Assembly (NCBI GenBank): GCA_937881145.1 | Contig: CALGFL010000447.1 | Span: 1 to 8,659, forward strand | Direction: 5' to 3' | DNA: 8,659 bases | Source: an uncultured Bordetella sp. | Lineage (GTDB): Bacteria; Pseudomonadota; Gammaproteobacteria; Burkholderiales; Burkholderiaceae_B | Shown here: one piece after another, positions 1 through 6,333 of the stretch | Layout: each line of letters begins with the position of its first letter | How positions within the stretch are numbered: the stretch's first letter is position 1 | Notes under the pieces: generated by a model | What the model saw: only the letters and a program-made list of their open reading frames with translations | Databases searched by the model: none | Told to the model about the DNA's origin: nothing | Made by a program: the position numbers and the translations under genes

Positions 1-1349
1 GCGCTTTATCGCAGTTGTTCCGCCGCTACCTATACAAGCTGCAGTGGCTCCACGATCATCATGAAGATACGGATCTGCTGAATCTGTCGGGGCTGACTCT
101 GGCGCTGGGCGAGATGATACGCAGAACGCCCGACGAGCGCAGACTGATCGTCTCGGTGATTCAGCTCAATGGCTTGCTCGACATTCAGAACACGTTCGGA
201 TCCGAATTCGGCGCGCGCCTGCTGCACCAGATCGTCGATCGCACCAAGCAGATCGTGCCGCCCGAGTCCCTGCTCGCATTGATACAGAACGACCGGCTCG
301 CGATCGTGGTCGATAGCGACGAGTCGCATCAGTCTACGCTCGACCGCATGAGGGAGATATTCAACGAATCCTATGTGGTGGACGGCGTGCCCATCCACGT
401 CAAGGCCAGCATAGGCCTGGCGCACTTCCCGGAGCACGCACGCACGGCCGAGGACCTGCTGCAAAAGGCGAGCGTCGCCATGCACTGGGCCGATCTGAGC
501 AAATCCTCCAGCTCGATCTACGACCTTGCAAACGACCACACCAACCGGGAAAACCTGAGCTTGCTGGGAGCCTTGCCCGGCGCCATCGCACGCGGCGAGC
601 TTCAGGTTTGGTACCAAGCCAAGATCATGCTTGCCACCGACGAGGTAGTCGGCAGCGAGGCCTTGCTGCGCTGGAATCATCCACAGCGCGGCCTGGTGCC
701 GCCGGGCCTGTTCATCCCGCAGGTCGAAGAAACCATGCTGATCGACCGGGTGACGCGCAGCGTGATCGCCACGGCGTTCGCCGACGTCGCAAACTGGCGC
801 GCCGCGGGATACAAGCAGAGCGTATCGGTGAATCTTTCGGTGCACAACCTGCGCGATCACACACTGCTCGATGCGATCGACCTCAATGCCAGCCGCTGCG
901 GCCTGACGGCGAACGACATCGAACTGGAAATCACCGAAAGCGCGGTCATGATGGACCTGGACCACGGCATCCGTGTGATTTCGCAGCTGCGCGAACGCGG
1001 ATACCGCGTGGCTATCGACGATTTCGGCGTCGGCCATTCTTCGCTGGCCTACTTGCAGAAGATGCACGCTTCGGCCCTGAAGATCGACCAGGTGTTCATC
1101 AAGACGCTGGCGACGGATCCCAACAACCAGAAGATCGTCCGCGCCATTTTGCTGCTGGCCCGGTCGCTCGGGCTGAAAACGGTGGCCGAAGGCATCGAGG
1201 ATTACGCCTCCCTGCTGCTGCTGCGAGAATGGGGCTGCGATTACGGGCAGGGTTACGCGATCCATCGCCCCGCGCCCCAAGCCGAGTTTCTGCAATTTCT
1301 CGAGTCGCAGGCCGGCGAGCAGCCTATCGAGTCCCGACCGTCGATCTGA
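1..1349 (+). CDS. Degenerate-GGDEF / EAL cyclic-di-GMP phosphodiesterase (5' partial)
   Basis: The product probably hydrolyses cyclic di-GMP to pGpG. The frame is open from base 3, so the N-terminus (probably a sensor or membrane part) lies outside the window and the TTG at 15 is not a credible start. Residues below are numbered from that TTG. A GGDEF-like domain fills about 20-170, but its signature is replaced by QNDRL (91-95), so diguanylate cyclase activity is unlikely. The EAL domain (about 182-430) keeps the family's metal and catalytic residues: E215 in EALLRW, N273, E305 in LEITES, D335-D336 in DDFGVGHSSL, K356 in KID, E392 in AEGIE and Q412 in GQGY. It therefore looks like an active phosphodiesterase in which the GGDEF part may serve only as a regulatory or GTP-binding module. 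The gene is convergent with the LysR gene and its last 26 bases overlap that gene's 3' end. The family call is secure; the input signal cannot be seen. Confidence 0.93.
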   Translation, partial: ALSQLFRRYLYKLQWLHDHHEDTDLLNLSGLTLALGEMIRRTPDERRLIVSVIQLNGLLDIQNTFGSEFGARLLHQIVDRTKQIVPPESLLALIQNDRLAIVVDSDESHQSTLDRMREIFNESYVVDGVPIHVKASIGLAHFPEHARTAEDLLQKASVAMHWADLSKSSSSIYDLANDHTNRENLSLLGALPGAIARGELQVWYQAKIMLATDEVVGSEALLRWNHPQRGLVPPGLFIPQVEETMLIDRVTRSVIATAFADVANWRAAGYKQSVSVNLSVHNLRDHTLLDAIDLNASRCGLTANDIELEITESAVMMDLDHGIRVISQLRERGYRVAIDDFGVGHSSLAYLQKMHASALKIDQVFIKTLATDPNNQKIVRAILLLARSLGLKTVAEGIEDYASLLLLREWGCDYGQGYAIHRPAPQAEFLQFLESQAGEQPIESRPSI

Positions 1350-2184
1350 TCGCCGCGGACAAAGCCCGCATCAGGTTCTTCGCCTGAGGGTCGGTCTGGC
1401 TCGAATAAAGCACGACGTCCCGCGTCGGCAGGGGCGGCAGGCGAAACTTCGGGCCGACATCCGTTGTTCCCGCCGGCGCGACGCGATGGCCCAGCGCGGC
1501 GACGGCCAGCCCGGCCGACACGGCAGCGCCCAGGGTGGCAACCCCCGCGCCGACGAATACCTCGGTCCAGACGATTCCGGCGGCATCCAGCGCGTCGATC
1601 GCCATGCGGCGCACGCCGCATGGCGCGGCCTGCGCCGCCAGGCGCAGCGGCTCGCCCGACCGGTGCTCGAAATCGGCATGCGCCATCCAGCCGAACGATT
1701 CCTTGAGGAGCGTGACGCCGTCGAGCCGGCGGCTGCCGTGCCTGAGCACGACGGCGGCATCGATTGCGCCTCGATCGAAGTCTTCCAGCACGGCATTCGA
1801 CTCGGACACCCGGATCTCGACCACGACCTGCGGCTCCGCCGCATTCAAGCGGCGCAGCAGCATCGGCAACTCGGGTCCGAGCACGTGATGACTGACGCCG
1901 ATGACCAGTCGGCGCGACGAGCGTTTTTCGAGCGCGCCGGCGGCTCCTTGGTGGGCCGCGACAAAGGCGCGGGCCGCGTCCAGAAAGCGGGCGCCGTCGA
2001 ACGACAGGCGCACCGACCTGGGCGTGCGCTCGAGCAGGCGGTGGCCCAGGACGTCTTCCAGCCGCTTGATCTTCAGGCTTACCGTCGACTGGGTCGTATC
2101 CAGGGCTTCGGCGGCATGCGTGAAGCTCTTCAAATCCGCGATCAGGACGAAGGCCTGCACTGCTTCGATATCCAGTTTTAGCAT
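1324..2184 (-). CDS. LysR-family transcriptional regulator (LysR-1)
   Basis: This 286-residue protein has the LysR layout. An N-terminal winged helix-turn-helix covers residues 4-62, with the typical run SFTHAAEALDTTQSTVS from 20 and an RLE..LG..L.ER.PR..RLS continuation. A linker helix and a periplasmic-binding-like effector domain from about 90 follow, beginning RRLVIGVS. The length is close to the family norm of about 300. The start is the ATG at 2184, which places the helix-turn-helix at the usual distance. No Shine-Dalgarno sequence is visible; the bases just upstream are almost all A/T. It is divergent from the tautomerase gene across 131 bp, the usual arrangement in which a LysR protein controls its neighbour and itself, so the tautomerase is the most likely target (inference). 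The inducer is unknown. Its tail overlaps the convergent EAL gene. Confidence 0.93.
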   Translation of the reverse strand: MLKLDIEAVQAFVLIADLKSFTHAAEALDTTQSTVSLKIKRLEDVLGHRLLERTPRSVRLSFDGARFLDAARAFVAAHQGAAGALEKRSSRRLVIGVSHHVLGPELPMLLRRLNAAEPQVVVEIRVSESNAVLEDFDRGAIDAAVVLRHGSRRLDGVTLLKESFGWMAHADFEHRSGEPLRLAAQAAPCGVRRMAIDALDAAGIVWTEVFVGAGVATLGAAVSAGLAVAALGHRVAPAGTTDVGPKFRLPPLPTRDVVLYSSQTDPQAKNLMRALSAAIRSTVGTR

Positions 2185-2191
2185 TTAAAAA

Positions 2192-2204
2192 TCAAATTAT
2201 TGAA
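2192..2204. promoter_or_regulatory. Candidate LysR box (T-N11-A)
   Basis: The bases TCAAATTATTGAA fit the T-N11-A pattern of LysR-type operators, with an imperfect dyad TCAA/TTGA and an AT-rich centre. The motif lies only 7 bp upstream of the LysR-1 start codon, where binding would suit autoregulation. AT-rich DNA often yields such matches by chance, so this is a candidate only. Confidence 0.35.
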
Positions 2205-2270
2205 ATACTTATTTATACGATTTTCAAATCATAGGTTTACCGCTATTGTTGAATCCAAGCAAGCAATCCA

Positions 2271-2293
2271 GGCCGGCTCCCGGATGGCCGGCC
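2271..2293 (+). other. GC-rich stem-loop in the tautomerase leader
   Basis: A perfect 7-bp inverted repeat, GGCCGGC (2271-2277) and GCCGGCC (2287-2293), encloses a 9-base loop. It would form in the 5' leader of the tautomerase transcript, ending 22 bases before the ATG and about 10 bases before the ribosome binding site. A short CTTTGT follows, too poor in U for a good intrinsic terminator. It could be an mRNA-stability or weak attenuator element, or just a high-GC coincidence. Confidence 0.4.
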
Positions 2294-2315
2294 CTTTGTC
2301 CTGAAAGGATCCCCA

Positions 2316-2696
2316 ATGCCCCTCACTCATGTTTCATTGCGCGCCGGCAAGCCGGCGGCCTACAAGCAGGCCATCTTCGACAGCCTGTATCGCGCGATGC
2401 GCGAAACGTTCAACGTTCCTGAAAACGATCAGTTCATGACGATCACCGAGCATGACGCCGCGGGTTTTCGCTATGGCGCTTCTTATCTGGGGATCGCCCG
2501 CAGCGACGATCTGGTGCTCATCCAGATCACCGCGAGCAACACGCGCTCCGTGGAGCAGAAGAAGGCCCTATTCCAGCGGATCGCGCAGTTGCTCGGCGAG
2601 AGCCCGGGCATCCGGCCCGAAGACATCTTCGTGAACCTTCTCGAGGTCGAGAAGGAAAACTGGTCTTTCGGTCACGGGCTCGCGCAATACGCCTGA
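2316..2696 (+). CDS. Tautomerase-superfamily protein, malonate semialdehyde decarboxylase-like
   Basis: This 126-residue protein belongs to the tautomerase superfamily, small enzymes that use an N-terminal proline exposed by removal of Met. It starts MPLTHVSLRAG, so Pro2 would be the catalytic proline. The length and several motifs resemble malonate semialdehyde decarboxylase (MSAD): VPENDQF with Asp38 at the place of the MSAD catalytic Asp, TRSVEQKKALF with Arg77, and the C-terminal ENWSFGHG with Trp116. From memory of that enzyme, the first of its two active-site arginines appears to be Asn75 here, so decarboxylase activity on malonate semialdehyde should not be assumed. The ATG at 2316 is supported by AAAGGA at 2304-2309, six bases upstream. 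The gene is divergent from LysR-1, its likely regulator, and convergent with the Bug gene 22 bp away. The family is confident; the substrate is unknown. Confidence 0.88.
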   Translation: MPLTHVSLRAGKPAAYKQAIFDSLYRAMRETFNVPENDQFMTITEHDAAGFRYGASYLGIARSDDLVLIQITASNTRSVEQKKALFQRIAQLLGESPGIRPEDIFVNLLEVEKENWSFGHGLAQYA

Positions 2697-2718
2697 CGGC
2701 ATCGCACTGCGGGAGAGG

Positions 2719-3684
2719 TCAGTTCGCCTGGAACTTGATGCCCGCCTTGCGGATCACCTCTCCCCAGCGCTGCGTTTCGGCCTTGATCTGCCGGGCGAAC
2801 TCCTGCGGCGTGTTGCCCACCGGGAAGGCGCCTGCGTTTTCCAGCTTGGCCTGCGTGTCCGGATCGTGCATCGCCTGCTCGAAAGCTTGAGCCAGCTTGT
2901 CGCGGACCGCGTCGGAAAGCCCGGCCGGAGCCACGACGCCATACCAGGAAGTCACGTCATAGCCCTGATAGCCCTGCTCGGCGAAAGTCGGCACATCCGG
3001 CAGGCGCGGATTACGCGCCGTGCCGGTAATCGCCAACGCACGCAGCATGCCGCTTTTCACATACGGCAGCGTGGAGGGAAAGTTATCGAAGATCACCGGC
3101 ACGACACCCGAGATGGTGTCGTTGATAGCCGGAGCCGATCCGCGGTAGGCCACGCTGCTCATCTTGCTGTCGATGAGCTGGAGAAACCAGATCATTCCCA
3201 GATCGTTCACGCCGCCGGCCCCGGCATTGGCATAGCTCTCTTTGCCGGAATTGGCCCGCACGTGCGCGACGAACTCGGCCAGATTCTTGGCCGGATAGTT
3301 GGGATTGACCGCCAGGATGTTCGGGCTTGCCGCCAGATTGCTGATCGGCGTGAAGTCGCGTACGGGATCGTAGGACAGGTGCGGGAATAGATGCGGCGCC
3401 GTGCCGTGCGTGGAGACCGTCGCCAGGCCCAGGGTATAGCCGTCGGGCTTGGAGCGCGCCACATAGCCCACGCCGATGGTCCCCGAGGCGCCGGCCCGGT
3501 TCTCCACCACGATCGGTTGACCCAGGATCGTTCCTGCCTTGGCCGCGGCCACCCGGCCGACGATATCGGTCGGACCGCCTGCCGGAAACGGAATGATCAA
3601 GGTAAGAGGATGATCGGGAAAAGCAGCCCAGGCGGTCGATGTCATAGTCACCAGGGCCAGGGTGGCACAAACTTTACGCATCAT
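2719..3684 (-). CDS. Bug-family (TctC-like) periplasmic solute-binding protein
   Basis: This 321-residue protein is a periplasmic receptor of the Bug/TctC family, which binds carboxylates, dicarboxylates, amino acids and related small acids. A signal peptide runs to about residue 20 (positive RK, hydrophobic core, AWA cleavage site), with no lipobox. Family hallmarks follow: PLTLIIPFPAGGPTD (26-40), ENRAGASG (61-68), KPDGYTL (79-85), the YAN..AGGVNDLG region near 151-163, and RLPDVPTFAEQGY (227-239). The ATG at 3684 has a strong AAGGAG (3699-3694) nine bases upstream; a second Met follows directly. The gene lies 63 bp downstream of the deacylase on the same strand and is probably co-transcribed with it. 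No TctA or TctB membrane genes are in the window, so it is an orphan receptor, common in Bordetella relatives. The ligand is unknown; the neighbour suggests an N-acyl amino acid or its carboxylate product. Confidence 0.95.
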   Translation of the reverse strand: MMRKVCATLALVTMTSTAWAAFPDHPLTLIIPFPAGGPTDIVGRVAAAKAGTILGQPIVVENRAGASGTIGVGYVARSKPDGYTLGLATVSTHGTAPHLFPHLSYDPVRDFTPISNLAASPNILAVNPNYPAKNLAEFVAHVRANSGKESYANAGAGGVNDLGMIWFLQLIDSKMSSVAYRGSAPAINDTISGVVPVIFDNFPSTLPYVKSGMLRALAITGTARNPRLPDVPTFAEQGYQGYDVTSWYGVVAPAGLSDAVRDKLAQAFEQAMHDPDTQAKLENAGAFPVGNTPQEFARQIKAETQRWGEVIRKAGIKFQAN

Positions 3685-3747
3685 GATGCATGTCTCCTTG
3701 TGTTGTAGATATCGTCAAAAAATCGGATGAATAAGAAGGCGAGCCGT

Positions 3748-5253
3748 TCAATTCGCCCGCAGGACTTTGCCCGGCCGGGCCTGATCGTTCGTTTGCGGGT
3801 ATACGGCCACGCCGTTCACCAGCACGGCGGCTATGCCCTGGGAGGGGCGCGAGGGTTCGTCCCAGGAAGCCAGATCCAGGATCGAATCGGGATCGAAGAC
3901 CACCACATCGGCGCTGGCCCCGGGCCGCAAAATGCCCCGTCCTTCGAGACCGAACACCTTGGCCGGCAGCGAAGTCATTTTTGCCACCGCCGATTCCAGC
4001 GACATCAGACCCGAGTCGCGCACATATCGGCCCAGCACCCGGGTAAACGAACCCCAGAGCCGGGGATGCGGCCTGGCATCGCCGGGCAGGCCATCGGAGC
4101 CGACCATGCAGCACGGGTGTTGAAAGATGCGTTTGACTTCGTTCTCGTCCATGGCGAAATAAATCGCCCCGGCGGGCAGCAGACGGTGCGCCGCCTCGGC
4201 TCGCGTGCACTGCCATTGCGCGGCGACGTCAGCCAGATGGCGCCCGCTGCATTCGGGGTGCGGGATCGACCAGGTAATGCGGATTTCATCGAGGGACTCG
4301 GCCCGTTCGGGGATCAGGATGGTGGAGCTTCCTGAATAGGGATAGATATCGAGCGCGACGTCCAGACCCGCGTCGCGCGCCCGGTCGATATTCGCCAGCG
4401 TCGCCGCGCTGCGCCCCCAGTTGCGCGGCATCATGCACTTGTGATGCGAGAGAACCGTGGCGCATCCGGTTGCTCGCCCGACCCCCAGGGCTTCATCGAC
4501 CGAGGCCTCGACGGCATCGGCTTCGTTGCGGATATGGCTGGTGTGCACCCGGCCATGCCGCGCGGCCACGCGCGCCAGCCCTTCGAGTTCATCGAGCGTA
4601 GCGTGGCTGCCGGGCTCATAGGCCAGGCCGGTTGAAAAACCCACGGCACCTGCCCGCAGGGCCTCTTCGAGCATGGCCTGCATGGCTTGTTGCTCGCCGG
4701 TGCTGGCCGTGCCGGACGGGTCCGCCATGACCGCCAGCCGCAAGTTGCCATGCCCCACGAGCGCTGCCACGTTGATCTTGGGGCGGGCGTTCTCCAATGC
4801 GTCCAAGTACGTCGCCATGTCCGGAAAAAGCGGAGCCTTGCCCAACAGGGTCAAAGCCGCCGCCTGATTGCCCGCCCGCGGTGCCGGCGCGGCGCTCATG
4901 CCGCAATTGCCCACCACGACGGTGGTGACGCCCTGGGTGGTTTTCCAGCTCAGATCGGGCTTTTCGATGAACATCAAATCGTCGTGCCCGTGCACGTCGA
5001 TGAATCCGGGCGCGACAACCCTGCCCATCGCATCCATGGCGTGGTGGGCCGACGCCTGCGACAGGTCTCCGATAGCCGCGATCCGGTCGCCGCGGATTCC
5101 CAGGTCTGCGCGATATCCCGGCGCCCCGCTGCCATCGAGCAAGATGCCTCCGACGATCTTCAGGTCGAGCGGTTCGGAAAGTGGCGCGGGGCAACGGTCA
5201 TGACGGATGCTGTCTCGGAATTGATTTCCGATGCAGGAGCGGCTCAGGCACAA
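3748..5253 (-). CDS. N-acyl-D-amino-acid deacylase (D-aminoacylase family amidohydrolase); 5' end doubtful
   Basis: The product likely hydrolyses N-acyl-D-amino acids, or related N-acyl or carbamoyl compounds, to the free amino acid and a carboxylate using zinc. It is a D-aminoacylase-type amidohydrolase: an N-terminal beta part (KIVGGILLDGSG), metal ligands H88 and H90 in VHGHDD, C117 in GNCGMS, FSTGLAYEPG (206-215), H240 in HTSH, H270 in LSHHK, and D387 in GSDGLPGDARPHP. All match, with an offset of 20-21, the known Alcaligenes D-aminoacylase residues (H67, H69, C96, H220, H250, D366). The C-terminus has the usual GRGILRPGASADVVVFDP. About 500 residues is normal for the family. The frame begins only at a TTG (5253) without a ribosome binding site, its first about 23 residues look non-coding, and the first in-frame Met is residue 73. 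An ATG at 5201 is one base out of frame (see findings). It is divergent from LysR-2 and heads a likely operon with the Bug gene. The exact substrate is unproven. Confidence 0.88.
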   Translation of the reverse strand: MCLSRSCIGNQFRDSIRHDRCPAPLSEPLDLKIVGGILLDGSGAPGYRADLGIRGDRIAAIGDLSQASAHHAMDAMGRVVAPGFIDVHGHDDLMFIEKPDLSWKTTQGVTTVVVGNCGMSAAPAPRAGNQAAALTLLGKAPLFPDMATYLDALENARPKINVAALVGHGNLRLAVMADPSGTASTGEQQAMQAMLEEALRAGAVGFSTGLAYEPGSHATLDELEGLARVAARHGRVHTSHIRNEADAVEASVDEALGVGRATGCATVLSHHKCMMPRNWGRSAATLANIDRARDAGLDVALDIYPYSGSSTILIPERAESLDEIRITWSIPHPECSGRHLADVAAQWQCTRAEAAHRLLPAGAIYFAMDENEVKRIFQHPCCMVGSDGLPGDARPHPRLWGSFTRVLGRYVRDSGLMSLESAVAKMTSLPAKVFGLEGRGILRPGASADVVVFDPDSILDLASWDEPSRPSQGIAAVLVNGVAVYPQTNDQARPGKVLRAN

Positions 5254-5275
5254 ATCTGAAAAAATTCTTTTAGTT

Positions 5276-5287
5276 GATTGATCAATC
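5276..5287. promoter_or_regulatory. 12-bp perfect palindrome, candidate LysR-2 operator
   Basis: GATTGATCAATC is a perfect 12-bp palindrome lying in the gap between the divergent deacylase and LysR-2 genes, ending 10 bp before the ATG of LysR-2. Position and symmetry suit an operator used for autoregulation and control of the divergent unit, and TTGATCAATCTCA across it (5278-5290) also fits a loose T-N11-A. Confident -10 and -35 boxes cannot be picked out in this region. The palindrome overlaps the alternative TTG start at 5274, which argues for the ATG at 5298. Confidence 0.5.
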
Positions 5288-5297
5288 TCATTTTGAA

Positions 5298-6242
5298 ATG
5301 AATCGACTGCCCAAGCACATCACGATCAAGCACCTCAACGCGTTCGTCGCGGTCGCCCAGGAAAGCAGCTTCACCCACGCCGCGGCCCGACTGTTCCAGA
5401 CGCAGTCTTCCGTGACTACGCTGATACGGCAGATCGAGACCGCGTTGGGAGCGGAACTGTTTTCCCGCACCAGCCGCAAAGTGCTGTTGACCGCACTGGG
5501 GCAGGAGTTCCTGCCCCGCGTGATGCGCCTGCTGGCCGATTTCGAGGGCGTGATCGACGATGCCGTGCGATACGGCGCGCTGGAGCGGGGTCGCGTAGGC
5601 ATTGCCGCCGCGCCCTCGGCCATCACGGAACTCATCGCGCCGGCGGCGGCGGCCTATGTCGAGCGCTATCCCGGCATCCGCCTGTATCTGCGCGACGACG
5701 ACTCGGGCAACATCCAGCGCCTGGTGGGTTCGGGCGAGTTCGATTTTGGCCTTACCAGTCGCTGGGCGGATGCGCCCAACCTGCATTTCGCGCCGCTGCT
5801 GGAAGATCAGTTCGGCGCTCTATACCGCACCGACGATCCGGACATCACCCCGAGCCGCAACGGAACGCTGCTCTGGAAGACACTAGCCGGGCGCAAGCTC
5901 GTCGGAGTCGTCGAACAGACCGGCATAATGGCCCTGCTGCGCTCCAGAGCCGACATTCCCATCGAAGCGGCCGCGCCTTTCTACGAGGCTTCCAGCACGA
6001 CGTCCCAAGCCGCCCTGGTCCAGTCCGGCCTGGGCATCGCCTTGATGCCGGCACTGGCGGCCCATCGCGTCATGCAGCCGGGGCTGCGCTTCACCCCGCT
6101 GGCCCGCCCCGTGGTCATGCGCACGCTGCACATCATCACTCCGCGCGACATCACGCCGACCCCTGCCGCCCAGGCTTTCATGCAGGCCATACTCGCGCAT
6201 ACTGGAAAAGCGCGACTACCTGCCGGATGCCGCCGCCTGTAG
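5298..6242 (+). CDS. LysR-family transcriptional regulator (LysR-2)
   Basis: From the ATG at 5298 the protein has 314 residues. The N-terminal winged helix-turn-helix (about 8-67) includes LNAFVAVAQESSFTHAAARL, TQSSVTTLIRQIE, and LGAELFSRTSRKVLLTALGQ. A substrate-binding-like effector domain follows from about 97 (GRVGIAAAPS), including FDFGLTS and the late GLGIALMPALA segment typical of the family. An in-frame TTG at 5274 would add eight residues; I prefer ATG because the extension is unusual for the family and the TTG sits in the palindrome. Neither start has a clear Shine-Dalgarno. The gene is divergent from the deacylase/Bug unit and most likely controls it. The inducer is unknown but could be an acyl amino acid or its product (inference). 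Confidence 0.93.
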   Translation: MNRLPKHITIKHLNAFVAVAQESSFTHAAARLFQTQSSVTTLIRQIETALGAELFSRTSRKVLLTALGQEFLPRVMRLLADFEGVIDDAVRYGALERGRVGIAAAPSAITELIAPAAAAYVERYPGIRLYLRDDDSGNIQRLVGSGEFDFGLTSRWADAPNLHFAPLLEDQFGALYRTDDPDITPSRNGTLLWKTLAGRKLVGVVEQTGIMALLRSRADIPIEAAAPFYEASSTTSQAALVQSGLGIALMPALAAHRVMQPGLRFTPLARPVVMRTLHIITPRDITPTPAAQAFMQAILAHTGKARLPAGCRRL

Positions 6243-6333
6243 CCTCGGCTGATACCCAGAGCAGTTTTATTCAATACAAACCGGGGCTGCCCCTCTATTG
6301 TCGGAGCCTAGATCGGCTGCGCAGGAGGGATGC
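6243..6333 (+). promoter_or_regulatory. Leader and possible promoter of the LysE exporter gene
   Basis: This 91-bp gap separates LysR-2 from the exporter gene. TATTGT at 6296-6301 could serve as a -10 box, but only a poor -35 (AATACA at 6273-6278) lies 17 bp upstream. A small GGGG-CTG-CCCC hairpin (6283-6293) is present, without a U-tract, so no terminator is called. AGGAGG at 6323-6328 is a near-ideal ribosome binding site, five bases before the ATG at 6334, and fixes the start of the exporter. Confidence 0.4.

Larger units (their letters stand above)
2185..2315. promoter_or_regulatory. Divergent control region between LysR-1 and the tautomerase gene
   Basis: This 131-bp region has an AT-rich left part (about 2185-2250) and a GC-rich right part. 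For the + strand a weak sigma-70-like pair is possible: TTTTCA at 2221-2226 and TATTGT at 2244-2249, spaced 17 bp and each matching four of six consensus bases. For the - strand, TATAAA (2217-2212) could be a -10 box, or TTGAAA (2227-2222) a -35 box. An inverted pair TTGAAA (2200-2205) / TTTCAA (2222-2227) spans the middle. These matches come from reading by eye in AT-rich DNA, so exact promoter positions are uncertain. That the region holds both promoters is likely from the divergent layout. Confidence 0.55.

Noticed and set aside
30..1295. A 421-codon open frame antisense to the EAL gene
   Set aside because: It is a mirror of codon bias in GC-rich DNA; its Gln/Arg/His-rich translation has no recognisable domain, whereas the + strand product has a full EAL domain.
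1486..2181. A 231-codon open frame antisense to LysR-1
   Set aside because: Low-complexity Arg/Gln/Gly-rich translation lying wholly within a well-supported LysR gene.
2697..2718. A terminator between the convergent tautomerase and Bug genes
   Set aside because: The 22-bp gap shows no inverted repeat or T-run.
6283..6293. GGGG-CTG-CCCC hairpin after LysR-2 as an intrinsic terminator
   Set aside because: The stem is only four base pairs and no U-tract follows.
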